Origin: HK-STAS-PATE-34 sp031973435
Lineage (GTDB): Bacteria; Patescibacteriota; Minisyncoccia; Phycocordibacterales; UBA9973
DNA length: 21,107 nt
Assembly (NCBI GenBank): GCA_031973435.1
Contig: DALYDA010000014.1
Span: 1-21,107 of the forward strand
Direction of reading: 5' to 3'
Positions within the stretch are counted from its first letter, which is position 1; the number at the start of each line of letters is the position of its first letter. Of the stretch, positions 11,860-20,413 are shown piece after piece. The position numbers and the translations under genes were made by a program. The notes beneath the pieces are model-generated. The model ran no database searches and was not told the origin of the DNA. It saw nothing but the letters and a program-made list of their open reading frames with translations.

Positions 11860-13951
11860 ATTTTTCCATTCTTTCCCTAAGTACTCCTATCTCATCTCGA
11901 AGAATAGCCGCTGTTTCAAAGTCGAGTTCTTTCACGGCCTTGTTCATATCTCTTTCCTTGAGTTTGATTATCTTTTCATAAACAGTCTTTTCTCTTTCTT
12001 CGTCACTCATGCGAGAAAGTTTTTTTGCTTCAGCTTTTAGGACACTGGCATTTGCTCGCTTGAAAATCTCCACATCGAGTGCGAGCTCTGCGTTCACTGC
12101 TTTTGAATGCTCTGTCTCCATATGCTCGGTGATATCATGAATCTTTTTTGAAATTGTTTTTGGAGTGATCCCGTGCTTTTTGTTGTACGCCAATTGGACT
12201 TCACGTCTACGTGTAGTTTCTCCGATCGCACGTTCCATAGAACCTGTCATATTGTCCGCATACAAGATCACTCGACCCTTCACATTTCTAGCTGCACGAC
12301 CTATTGTCTGGATAAGTGAAGTCTCGCTTCGAAGGAATCCCTCTTTGTCAGCATCGAGTATCCCGATGAGCTCCACTTCAGGCAGGTCGAGTCCTTCTCG
12401 AAGCAAGTTTACTCCTACTAGACAGTCGAATGTTCCTCTTCTAAATTCTGTTAGAATTCTGATCCGATCAAGAGTTTCTATGTCTGAGTGAAGATACTCA
12501 GACTTCATGCCTTTCTCTTTTAGGTACGCCGACAAATCTTCCGCCATTTTTTTTGTAAGCGTTGTAGCAAGAACACGACCACCCCCTTTTATAGTTTTTT
12601 CTGCTTCTTCTATAAAATCCTTGATCTGTCCGGGATATTTGCCTTTTTCTATTATTGGTCGCAAATCTATTTCTGGATCGATAAGTCCTGTTGGGCGAAT
12701 AATCTGTTGTACGATTTGTTCACTAGTTTCCCTTTCTATGTCACTTGGAGTTGCAGAAGTATATATGACTTGACCTATGCGCTCTTCGAATTCTTCATAG
12801 CGAAGTGGCCTGTTGTCTTTTGCAGACGGAAGTCGGAACCCGAATTCTACAAGTGTACTCTTTCGTGAAGCATCGCCTGCATACATACCACGAAGTTGTG
12901 GGAGTGTTACGTGCGACTCGTCGATGATTGTTAGGAATTGTGGCTCGCCTTTTTTTCCATGGGGAAAATATGAAAGCAAAGTTTCTGGAGGGTCTCCAGC
13001 CTTTTTCCCCGAAAAGTGTCTTGAATAGTTTTCTATCCCAGAACAATACCCGACTTCCCTTATCATTGCTAGGTCATAAGTCGTTCTTCTTTTTATTCTT
13101 TCTGCTTCTAGAAGTTTTCCTTCTTTCTCAAAATATGCCAGTTGTTCACCAAGTTCCTTTTTTATATCCTTTATCGCTCTGTCCAATTCCTCATCTCTTG
13201 TTATAAAGTGCTTTGCAGGAAAAATAAAAATATTTTTTTCCTCACCCAAAAGTTCTGATGTAACTGGGTCAATCTTTAAAATACTAGAAACATTGTCCCC
13301 ATCGAGTTCTATTTGGTAGAAAAATGTTTCTGACACAGGCATTATGTCCACCTTGGATCCTACGGATCGGAATTGTCCAGGAGACAAGTCCGCATTTGTC
13401 CTCTCAAAGTGTATGTCTATGAGACGTCTCAAAAGTTCGTTTCGTTTGTATTTATCTCCAATAGAAATCTTTGTATTTTGTTCTTCATACTCTTTCGGCG
13501 AACCCAAACCGTAAATACAGGAAACTGATGCCACAATTATGACATCGTCTCTTGTGAGAAGTGCTTGTGTTGTTGCATGGCGAAGTCGGTCTATCTCTTT
13601 GTTTATCTGAGCATCCTTTTCTATGAAAGTGTCAGTAACTGGCATGTACGCCTCTGGTTGATAGTAGTCATAATACGAAACAAAATAATGCACTGCATGG
13701 TCTGGAAAAAACTCTTTGAACTCCTGTGCGAGCTGAGCTGCGAGAGTTTTGTTGTGTGCAATAACCAAAGTAGGCTTGTTCCATTTTTGTATAACGTTCG
13801 CCATTGTAAACGTCTTCCCTGTTCCGGTTGCTCCGAGTAGAGTCTGCTTTTTATAACCCTTTTCGAGCCCCTCCAAAAGACCCTTTATAGCGAGGGGCTG
13901 ATCTCCGTCGGGAGTAAAATCACTTTTTAGCTTAAATACATTTTTTGACAT
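11858..13951 (-). CDS. uvrB: UvrB excinuclease subunit
   Basis: UvrB, the helicase-like subunit that verifies DNA damage and recruits UvrC; 697 residues, close to the usual length. Walker A is GATGTGKTFT and the damage-probing beta-hairpin region is YYDYYQPEAYMP. Further motifs are IIDESHV, EGLDLPEV and QTIGRAARN. The C-terminus carries a UVR domain that binds UvrC (KAVKELDFETAAILRDEI). The ATG at 13951 starts MSKNVFKL, a normal beginning; a longer frame to 13996 overlaps the preceding gene. It begins 4 bases after the stop of the methyltransferase at 13956, so the two are co-transcribed. No frameshift or missing motif is seen. Confidence 0.97.
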   Translation of the reverse strand: MSKNVFKLKSDFTPDGDQPLAIKGLLEGLEKGYKKQTLLGATGTGKTFTMANVIQKWNKPTLVIAHNKTLAAQLAQEFKEFFPDHAVHYFVSYYDYYQPEAYMPVTDTFIEKDAQINKEIDRLRHATTQALLTRDDVIIVASVSCIYGLGSPKEYEEQNTKISIGDKYKRNELLRRLIDIHFERTNADLSPGQFRSVGSKVDIMPVSETFFYQIELDGDNVSSILKIDPVTSELLGEEKNIFIFPAKHFITRDEELDRAIKDIKKELGEQLAYFEKEGKLLEAERIKRRTTYDLAMIREVGYCSGIENYSRHFSGKKAGDPPETLLSYFPHGKKGEPQFLTIIDESHVTLPQLRGMYAGDASRKSTLVEFGFRLPSAKDNRPLRYEEFEERIGQVIYTSATPSDIERETSEQIVQQIIRPTGLIDPEIDLRPIIEKGKYPGQIKDFIEEAEKTIKGGGRVLATTLTKKMAEDLSAYLKEKGMKSEYLHSDIETLDRIRILTEFRRGTFDCLVGVNLLREGLDLPEVELIGILDADKEGFLRSETSLIQTIGRAARNVKGRVILYADNMTGSMERAIGETTRRREVQLAYNKKHGITPKTISKKIHDITEHMETEHSKAVNAELALDVEIFKRANASVLKAEAKKLSRMSDEEREKTVYEKIIKLKERDMNKAVKELDFETAAILRDEIGVLRERMEK

Positions 13952-13955
13952 AAAA

Positions 13956-14378
13956 TTAAAACCATACTTCTTTTGAATATTTATTATATTCAGCAAAATT
14001 TTCTTTGAGTAATTTATTCTCTCTTTTAGCTCTTACTGCCTGAACAATAACTACGCAAACAAAAATTATGCCAATATATAGGTTTTCTGTGGCAATAAAT
14101 AGACCAAGATATGAAATTGTTGAAAAAATATAAATAGGATGCTTCATTATTGAATAAATACCGTGAGTTTTCAAAGACTTGGCTGTTGGCAAGACTTCAA
14201 AACTTTTACCGAGTTGCACTCTCGATATAATCCAAAAGATTATTGAAACTACACTTACTATAGCTCCAAGAACGTAGTACTCACTCATTTCCCAACTTAA
14301 AACAGCATAAACCCAAAGTCCTATGAATAAGGCTATGTCTATATAAATATCGGTAAAGAATATTTTCAGGAATTTCAT
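13956..14378 (-). CDS. Small membrane methyltransferase (ICMT/PEMT type)
   Basis: A 140-residue protein with about four membrane segments. Its C-terminal part resembles isoprenylcysteine carboxyl methyltransferase and phospholipid methyltransferase proteins: GIYSIMKHPIYIFSTISYL matches the GxYxxxRHPxY motif, and ENKLLKENFAEYNKYSKEV matches the E-x-x-L-x-x-x-F-x-x-Y motif. The Arg of RHP is Lys here. The natural substrate of the small bacterial members is mostly unknown. I start at the ATG at 14378 (MKFLKIFF); the frame runs to 14489, but that part is poorly protein-like and crosses an inverted repeat. It lies directly upstream of uvrB in one transcript. Confidence 0.75.
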   Translation of the reverse strand: MKFLKIFFTDIYIDIALFIGLWVYAVLSWEMSEYYVLGAIVSVVSIIFWIISRVQLGKSFEVLPTAKSLKTHGIYSIMKHPIYIFSTISYLGLFIATENLYIGIIFVCVVIVQAVRAKRENKLLKENFAEYNKYSKEVWF

Positions 14379-14415
14379 ATTAATCCAGTTTACGTTATTT
14401 TGGAGAATAAAAGAA

Positions 14416-14479
14416 GATATGTAGATTTTCAGAGAACTTTGAGTGTGGACATACTGAATAAGACAAATATCTACATATC
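14416..14479. repeat. Perfect 11-bp inverted repeat in the tgt/methyltransferase gap
   Basis: GATATGTAGAT (14416-14426) and ATCTACATATC (14469-14479) are exact reverse complements, 42 bases apart. They lie in the 116-base gap between the tgt stop and the methyltransferase start. No T tract follows, so it is not an ordinary terminator. It could be an operator pair or the ends of a tiny insertion. Confidence 0.6.
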
Positions 14480-14494
14480 GGCTTTGCAATAATA

Positions 14495-15760
14495 TTATTT
14501 TAGATAGTTTGCAAGGAAGTCTTTTTTAAATTTTTCAAAATTGTTTTCTAAAATCGCTTCTCTTATTTTCGCAACCAAATTATTTAAAAAGTAAAGATTG
14601 TGTACTGTCGCCAAAGTCCCTGCGAGCATTTCCTTCCCACGAAAAAGATGTGCCAAATATGCCCGAGTAAATCCTGCCCCGCCATTGCGGGGTGAACATG
14701 TATAGCACCCACACCCTTCTTCTATCGGAACAAATGAGTTTTGATGTTCTGAGTTTAGAATATTTATTTTTCCATGACTTGTAAAAAGTGATCCATTTCT
14801 TGCATTTCGTGTTGGAAGAACACAGTCGAAAAGATCTACTCCATTTTCAACACCCATAAACAGATCTTCTGGTTCTCCGATACCAAGGAGATGTCTAGGT
14901 TTATCTTCGGGAAGGATTTCGTTTACCCATCTTACAGCAGTTTCCATGTCTTCTTTCGCAAAACTTCCTCCGATGCCATATCCATCAAATGTTGTTCCAT
15001 TTTCTGTTTTCATTTCTGAAATAGCCTTTGCAGATTCTTTCCTCAAATCTTCTTCTCTTCCTCCTTGGATTACACCAAATATTGCCTGGTATTCTCTGTT
15101 CGCATTTTTTTCTCGGAATCTTTCCATCTCTTGCAAAGACCTAAGTGCCCAGCGATGTGTTCTCTCAAGTGCCTCCCTTTGATATCGAACAGAATCTACG
15201 GGTGACGTACATTCATCGAATGCAAATATTATATCTGCTCCGATCTCATTTTGAATTTCGATAGATTTTTCTGGAGATATAAAATGCAAACTTCCATCTA
15301 TGTGTGAACGAAAAGAAACTCCGTCATTTCCGACAGTTGCAAGTTTAGGAACTCCGTCATCGGCACTTGATCTCTCTGGTATCTGAAGTGAAGGATCGAG
15401 TGCTTTTGTAACTTTGTTTATGCCTTTACCAAAAGCAGAACCAAGCGAAAAAACTTGGAAGCCCCCAGAGTCTGTCATGGTTGGACCATCCCATCCCATA
15501 AACTTACCCAATCCTCCAGATTCCTTTACAACTGCAGAACCTGGCTGAAGATACAGATGGTATGTGTTTGCCAAAACTACCTGAGAAAGTGCGCTTTTTA
15601 CCATCTCAGGTGACAGAGACTTTACCGTCCCTTTTGTTCCCACTGTTACAAATGCTGGGGTCAAAATTTCTCCGTGCGGTGTTTGAATAACCCCTGCACG
15701 AGCAAGAGTTCCGTCAACTTTCTTTTCAATGTCAAAAGAAAAATTTTTTTTCATTAGCAT
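14495..15760 (-). CDS. tgt: tRNA-guanine transglycosylase (queuine/preQ1)
   Basis: Tgt exchanges the wobble guanine of GUN-anticodon tRNAs for preQ1 in bacteria, on the path to queuosine. The 421-residue protein has the N-terminal RAGVIQTPHGEILTPAFV segment, the catalytic TMTDSGGFQVFSL with a conserved Asp, and the second Asp in DLFDCVLPTRNARNG. The zinc site is CGCYTC (about Cys350, Cys352, Cys355) with His387 in ATVHNLYF. It is some 40-50 residues longer than the common bacterial form, mainly through an insertion before DGVSFRSHIDGS (about 120-150). The ATG overlaps the mreC stop as TAATG, so translation is coupled; another ATG lies two codons on. queA and preQ1 synthesis genes are not in the window. 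Confidence 0.95.
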   Translation of the reverse strand: MLMKKNFSFDIEKKVDGTLARAGVIQTPHGEILTPAFVTVGTKGTVKSLSPEMVKSALSQVVLANTYHLYLQPGSAVVKESGGLGKFMGWDGPTMTDSGGFQVFSLGSAFGKGINKVTKALDPSLQIPERSSADDGVPKLATVGNDGVSFRSHIDGSLHFISPEKSIEIQNEIGADIIFAFDECTSPVDSVRYQREALERTHRWALRSLQEMERFREKNANREYQAIFGVIQGGREEDLRKESAKAISEMKTENGTTFDGYGIGGSFAKEDMETAVRWVNEILPEDKPRHLLGIGEPEDLFMGVENGVDLFDCVLPTRNARNGSLFTSHGKINILNSEHQNSFVPIEEGCGCYTCSPRNGGAGFTRAYLAHLFRGKEMLAGTLATVHNLYFLNNLVAKIREAILENNFEKFKKDFLANYLK

Positions 15761-16548
15761 TATCTTATCCCAACAAAACGGATGTTGTTGTAGTTTACCG
15801 GGCTTCTGAAAAGTACAGTGTTTAGCGAATCTCTCGGATCAGAAATATTGGAAAGTGCTATCGCCAAAATATCGTTTTCTTTCCCAGGAAAGGTAACTAT
15901 ACTTCCCTCTTCTATAGTTAAATCTCGTGGAATATTTGCTTCATACGAACCCCCACCACGACCAATGAGAGTTATCTCAGTGTTTGAAGGGATGAGTATT
16001 CCTTTAGTTTCAGTTTTAGGTGAAGTGTACAAAGATACAAGTGAAGTGTTCTTGTAAACTTCCAAAACGTTTCCAATGATAATATTGTTATTTATGTAGA
16101 CACTCGCTCCGACAAAAACTCCGTCATCCTCACCTATATCCAAAAGTACTGTATCGTAAAAAGTAACAGGAGGACGAGACACAACTCTCCCAACCTTGAA
16201 ACTCTCAATGTTTTCAAAACCACCTATGAACTGTTTTAGGTCATTGTTCTCATCTTTGATTATCTGGTAGTCCAGAAGTCTGGTAGAAAGAACATCTATT
16301 TCGCTTCTTAGTTTCTCGTTCTCTTTTATGAGAGTTCTTTTTGGAACAAATCTTTTGGAAATATTTTCGAGATCGTCCACTGCATAACTTTCTCCTTTTG
16401 CTATGCCACTAGAAATACTAGAAAAGAACCTGTATGTAAAATCTGGAAAACCAAAACGTGCGATCAAAAAAACAAAAAGTATTCCTACGATAAGTTGGAA
16501 AATATTTTTTCTTCTTATTTGGTTTTTTCTATCTTGGAGGAAGTTCAT
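15760..16548 (-). CDS. mreC: Rod shape-determining protein MreC
   Basis: MreC, a membrane-anchored partner of MreB in the cell-wall elongation machinery, 262 residues. It has a basic N-terminus (QDRKNQIRRKN), one membrane segment (about 17-33, FQLIVGILFVFLIARF), then a coiled coil (about 65-105, LIKENEKLRSEIDVLSTRLL). The beta-rich periplasmic-type domain contains the typical GRVVSRPPVTFYDTVLLDIG and DGVFVGASVYINNNIIIG segments and ends near FRSPVNYNNIRFVGIR. The start overlaps mreB by 20 bases, and the stop overlaps tgt by one base. No mreD follows in the window, which is unusual for an mre cluster. Confidence 0.93.
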   Translation of the reverse strand: MNFLQDRKNQIRRKNIFQLIVGILFVFLIARFGFPDFTYRFFSSISSGIAKGESYAVDDLENISKRFVPKRTLIKENEKLRSEIDVLSTRLLDYQIIKDENNDLKQFIGGFENIESFKVGRVVSRPPVTFYDTVLLDIGEDDGVFVGASVYINNNIIIGNVLEVYKNTSLVSLYTSPKTETKGILIPSNTEITLIGRGGGSYEANIPRDLTIEEGSIVTFPGKENDILAIALSNISDPRDSLNTVLFRSPVNYNNIRFVGIR

Positions 16549-17575
16549 TGTTTGCGCTTATAAGTACATCAATATAAAAAGGTATATCATCTAGAACGAT
16601 ACCTGTGCCTCTGACTACTGCTGTAAGTGGATCAACAGCAACTCTGACTGGCATCTTAAGTAGTGTCTCAAGAAGTGGAGCCAAGCCTCTTATGAGCGCT
16701 CCTCCTCCTGAGAGAACAACACCTTTTTGCATGATATCGGAAAGCACTTCTGGAGGAGTTGTTTCTAGAACCTCTCTTATGCCGTCTATTAGATTTGTTA
16801 TAGATACTGCTATTGCCTCACGTACATCTGAGTCTGTAACGATAACCTCTCTTGGTAGTCCTGTAACAAGGTCACGTCCTCTCACTGCGATCTCTCTTGG
16901 ATCACCTTCGAGAACTGAACCGATCGCTATCTTTATCTGCTCAGCTGTTTTCTCACCTATTAGTATCTTGAACTCGTCACGAAGATATGTAGTGATGTCG
17001 GCATTTAGTCTGTCGCCCGCTATTGTGAGTGAGTTTGATCTCACTATTCCTCCCAAAGAAATAACTGCGATGTCTGTTGTTCCTCCTCCGATATCTATAA
17101 TCATGGAACCCACAGGATCCTTTATAGGAAGTTTTATACCTATAGCTGCAGCCATCGGTTCCTCTACTATATATACCTCTCTTGCTCCAGCAGACTTTGC
17201 TGCATCATACACTGCTCTAGTTTCTACACTTGTAACTCCTGTTGGTACTCCGATCACAACACGTGGACGAAAATATTTTGGAGAAAGTTTCTCCGCCTTT
17301 CCTATTAGGTACGCGAGCATTTCTTCTGTAACTTCGAAATCAGAAATAACTCCGTCTACGAGTGGTCTTACAGCTTTTATGTGTGGAGGTGTACGTCCGA
17401 GCATTTGTTTTGCTTCAGCACCAACTGCAACAATACGTCCTGTTTTTGTATTGAGAGCAACAACAGAAGGCTCTGTTATCACTACTCCAAGTCCTCGAAC
17501 ATACACCAAGGTATTTGCAGTACCGAGGTCTATGCCTATATCATTAGAAAACATTTCGTAAAGTTTTTTGAACAT
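16529..17575 (-). CDS. mreB: Rod shape-determining protein MreB
   Basis: MreB, the actin-like ATPase that organises wall synthesis on the inner face of the membrane. At 348 residues it has the normal family length. It shows phosphate 1 (DIGIDLGTANTLVYV), the IVEEPMAAAIG segment, phosphate 2 (DIGGGTTDIAVISLGG) and the adenosine motif (VLSGGGALIRGLAPLL). It begins 3 bases after the proS stop and overlaps mreC by 20 bases, so it belongs to the proS-mreB-mreC-tgt transcript. An antisense frame of 318 codons is open over nearly all of it (16605-17561), but this is a codon-use shadow. Confidence 0.97.
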   Translation of the reverse strand: MFKKLYEMFSNDIGIDLGTANTLVYVRGLGVVITEPSVVALNTKTGRIVAVGAEAKQMLGRTPPHIKAVRPLVDGVISDFEVTEEMLAYLIGKAEKLSPKYFRPRVVIGVPTGVTSVETRAVYDAAKSAGAREVYIVEEPMAAAIGIKLPIKDPVGSMIIDIGGGTTDIAVISLGGIVRSNSLTIAGDRLNADITTYLRDEFKILIGEKTAEQIKIAIGSVLEGDPREIAVRGRDLVTGLPREVIVTDSDVREAIAVSITNLIDGIREVLETTPPEVLSDIMQKGVVLSGGGALIRGLAPLLETLLKMPVRVAVDPLTAVVRGTGIVLDDIPFYIDVLISANNELPPR

Positions 17576-17578
17576 AAA

Positions 17579-18827
17579 TTATACAAACATTGCTACCAGA
17601 TTATCTTTTTGCACTATCTCTCCTTTTTCTTCTGTTCGTTTTTTTACTTCATAGCCTCCATCAGCGAGACTTCTTTCAGAAACAACAACTCTGTACGGGA
17701 TACCTATTAGATCAGAATCTGCAAACTTTTCTCCCGCACTTCCTTCTCGATCGTCATATAGAACTTCGACACCTGCGTCTACAAGTTTTCTGTACAAAGC
17801 ATCTGCCTCTTCTTTCACAGCATCTTTGTTTCCAAGCATTAGTAAGTGAACCTGGAAAGGAGCAATAGACTCTGGCCAGATTATACCCTTGTCATCGGAA
17901 AGCACTTCTACAACTGTTCCCATGACTCTCCCTGGACCAATACCATAAGAACCCATAATCGGGTTTATTCTATTTCCTTCCTCATCTAAAACTTCCAGAT
18001 CAAGTGCCTTTGAGAAACGTGTTCCGAGTGTGAAAATATTTCCAACTTCTGCCGATGTCTCCTCTATCATATTGTCCTTGGACAAAGATAATGAAGCGAG
18101 TACTTCGTCATTCATTACTTCGTCATTTACTGCTAACCCCTTGTCTTGGTCAATAAATATTTTGTCTTCACCAGCACTAGTTACTGTTTGGAATTCATGT
18201 GAGAATTTCGCAAAAACTCCACCTGAAGCAAATGTAAAGAAAGTTTTGTGTCCTATTCCGATCCGCTTGAAAATCTTTTGATATGCTTCTTTTATTTTGT
18301 CATATATTTTTTGATGATCTTCTTCGTTTCGAGAGAAAGAATACAGGTCCTTCATCAAGAATTCTCTACACCGCATAATCCCAGATTTTGCTCTAGTTTC
18401 GTTTCTAAATTTTGTTTGGAAATGGTAAACAAGCAAAGGTAGATCTTTGTATGAGTTTATTTGNNNNNNNNNNCATTTTTGTCATCGCAGCTTCGTGGGT
18501 AAATGCAAGACCCAACTCTGTTTCATTTTTTAGTTTTGTCTTAAACCATACGTCGACTTCTTCGTCGCTCCACTGATTTGTTGGTAGCCATGTTTCTTTC
18601 TCTTGTAGAGATGAAAGTAGAACCTCTTGTGCCCCGAGCTCATTCATCTCCTCTCGGATTACATTTATAATCTTATCCATCACTCTTAGACCTAATGGCA
18701 AGTAAGAATATACACCCGACATATCCTTGCGTATAAACCCTGCTCTTATAAGGAGTTCTGCATTTTTAGAGACTTCGTCAGACGGAGCCTCCTTTCTTGT
18801 TTTTGTGAACAAATTTGTTTGCCTCAT
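17579..18827 (-). CDS. proS: Prolyl-tRNA synthetase, short form, broken by an assembly gap
   Basis: ProRS charges tRNA-Pro with proline. Motifs run across the gap of N at 18464-18473. On the N-terminal side are GLRVMDKIINVIREEM and AFTHEAAMTKM. On the C-terminal side, in another frame because the gap length is wrong, are SYKDLPLLVYHF, TKFRNETRAKSGIMRCREF with MKDLYSF, then GSYGIGPGRVMG and GIIWPESIAPFQVH. The whole is about 415 residues. Most bacterial ProRS are about 570, with an editing insertion between motifs 2 and 3. Here FIDQDKGLAVNDEV leads almost directly to EVGNIFTLGTRFSKAL, so that insertion is absent. The start is the ATG at 18827. The gene heads the operon with mreB, mreC and tgt. 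Confidence 0.93.
18464..18473. other. Assembly gap (10 N) inside proS
   Basis: Ten consecutive N. The proS frame before and after differs by one base, so the true missing length must be a multiple of 3, not 10. Spacing in the family suggests about three codons (9 bases). The run of ten is a placeholder. Confidence 0.95.
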
Positions 18828-18834
18828 AACCTCG

Positions 18835-18863
18835 ATACTACCTTAAATTTGGCTTATAGTCTA
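18835..18863 (-). promoter_or_regulatory. Predicted proS operon promoter (leaderless)
   Basis: On the minus strand TAGACT (18863-18858), a 17-base spacer and TAGTAT (18840-18835). The start would fall at about the ATG at 18827, so the message would be leaderless. It diverges from the rpsB promoter. Confidence 0.45.
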
Positions 18864-18877
18864 TGGGATAAACTACG

Positions 18878-18906
18878 TTGCAAACCAGAAGAATATCTGT
18901 TAGAAT
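18878..18906 (+). promoter_or_regulatory. Predicted rpsB promoter (leaderless)
   Basis: TTGCAA (18878-18883), a 17-base spacer and TAGAAT (18901-18906). The start would be near 18913, one base before the ATG at 18914. This decides the rpsB start against the in-frame upstream starts at 18878 and 18905. Confidence 0.55.
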
Positions 18907-18913
18907 GGTGCCC

Positions 18914-19588
18914 ATGACTGACAAAAAACAACTATCAAAAGATGTGGAGACACTTCTGGACACAGGAGCACATTACGGCTTCAGCCGAACACGAAGACAC
19001 CCATCCGTCAAGGGTTTTGTGCTAGCCACAAAAAACAAGAACGATATCATAGACCTTGAGAAGACAGAAGTTCAGATAAATGAAGCTTCGGCTTTTGTGG
19101 CTGACATGAAGGACAAGTCTAAAACTATTCTTATTGTTGGAACAAAGCCAGAAGTAAGATCTCTAGTAGAAGGTTTCGCTCTAAAGAATAACCTTCCTTA
19201 CGTAACTACTCGATGGATCGGGGGTATGCTTACAAACTGGGGTGAAGTAAGAGTAAGACTTGCAAAACTTGAAGATCTAATGAAAAAGAAAGAAACTGGA
19301 GATCTAGATAAATTCATAAAGAAAGAAAGACTCAAGCTTGAGAAAGAAATGGAAACTATGACAAAGGACTGGGGTGGACTACTAGGACTAACAAAACTCC
19401 CTGACGCTATGATCGTTGTAGACTCAAGAGAAGAAGACGTAGCAGTAACAGAAGCAAAGAAACTAAAAATACCAGTTGTTGCAATCATGAATACTGACTC
19501 TGACATGACAAAGGTAAACTTCCCTATCATGGCCAACGACTCTTCAATAAAAACAATAAACCACATTCTAGAAACACTTCTAAAATAA
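18914..19588 (+). CDS. rpsB: 30S ribosomal protein S2
   Basis: Ribosomal protein S2, 224 residues, part of the small-subunit head-body junction and needed for S1 docking where S1 exists. It shows TLLDTGAHYGFSRTRRHP near the N-terminus, DIIDLEKTEVQINEA, the hallmark TTRWIGGMLTNW, the lysine-rich coiled-coil insertion (KKKETGDLDKFIKKERLKLE) and the end LPDAMIVVDSREEDVAVTEA. The usual HFGH is HYGF here. Start at the ATG at 18914 (MTDKKQLS), supported by the promoter position. tsf follows after 38 bases, the common bacterial rpsB-tsf order. Confidence 0.97.
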   Translation: MTDKKQLSKDVETLLDTGAHYGFSRTRRHPSVKGFVLATKNKNDIIDLEKTEVQINEASAFVADMKDKSKTILIVGTKPEVRSLVEGFALKNNLPYVTTRWIGGMLTNWGEVRVRLAKLEDLMKKKETGDLDKFIKKERLKLEKEMETMTKDWGGLLGLTKLPDAMIVVDSREEDVAVTEAKKLKIPVVAIMNTDSDMTKVNFPIMANDSSIKTINHILETLLK

Positions 19589-19626
19589 ACTACGCTTATC
19601 AATTTTGTACTTTCAATAAATAAAAT

Positions 19627-20412
19627 ATGTCACAAGCAATAACAACAGAAGCAGTTAAGGAACTTAGAGACCAAACAGGTATCTCTGTAATGCAATGCAA
19701 AAAAGCTCTTGAAGAAGCAGAGGGCGACATGGAAAAGGCTCTCCTCATACTAAAAAAGAAATCTAGTGAGATAGCAGCTAAGAAAGGAGACCGTTCTGCA
19801 GAAGACGGACTTGTAACAGTGAAAACTGATGGCAATAAGGCGTCTATAATAATCCTCTCATGTGAGACTGACTTCGTTGCAAAGAACGAGTCTTTCATAG
19901 AAACAGCAAGAGAACTAGCAGAGATAGCACTCTCTGAAGGCGAAGAAAGTGCAAAGCAAAAAGCAGAAACAATGGTACCTGAACTTGTTCAGAAAATTGG
20001 AGAAAAGATACAACTCTCTGAAATAGAAGTTATTGAAGGAAATGTGATAGGAGCTTATGTGCACCATGACAACAAAAGCGCTACTGTAGTAATCCTCGAA
20101 GGAGGAGACGAAGCATTAGCAAAGGATATCGCGATGCACATCACAGCTATGAAACCTGAATACATCTCAAAGAGTGAGGTTCCAGCTGACATGGTTGAGA
20201 AGATAAAGGAAATGTTCAAAGAAGAAGTAGAAGCTAGTGGTAAACCAGCAAACATACAGGAAAAGATGCTAGAAGGAAAAATAAACGCTTTCCTTTCTGA
20301 GCAAACACTCGAAGAACAACCATTTTTCAAGGATCCTAGTCTTACGATCGCAAAGCTACTTGCAAACAACAATGCAAAAATAGAAAGATTTATTCGAAAG
20401 TCTATTAGATAA
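19627..20412 (+). CDS. tsf: Elongation factor Ts
   Basis: EF-Ts, the nucleotide exchange factor for EF-Tu, 261 residues. The N-terminal UBA-like part reads AVKELRDQTGISVMQCKKAL and EEAEGDMEKALLILKKK. The EF-Tu-binding core has CETDFVAKNESF, then two core repeats (VIEGNVIGAYVHHDNKSATV, KDIAMHITAM) and the C-terminal LLEQPFFKDP-like segment seen as LEEQPFFKDPSLTIAKLL. The start is the ATG at 19627, with no Shine-Dalgarno site. A small membrane protein gene begins one base after its stop, so the three plus-strand genes probably form one operon. Confidence 0.97.
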   Translation: MSQAITTEAVKELRDQTGISVMQCKKALEEAEGDMEKALLILKKKSSEIAAKKGDRSAEDGLVTVKTDGNKASIIILSCETDFVAKNESFIETARELAEIALSEGEESAKQKAETMVPELVQKIGEKIQLSEIEVIEGNVIGAYVHHDNKSATVVILEGGDEALAKDIAMHITAMKPEYISKSEVPADMVEKIKEMFKEEVEASGKPANIQEKMLEGKINAFLSEQTLEEQPFFKDPSLTIAKLLANNNAKIERFIRKSIR

Positions 20413-20413
20413 A

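Noticed and set aside
16605..17561. Long open frame of 318 codons antisense to mreB
   Set aside because: mreB is unmistakable on the other strand. The antisense product is a low-complexity Ser/Thr/Ile-rich sequence typical of a codon-use shadow, with no promoter or family match.
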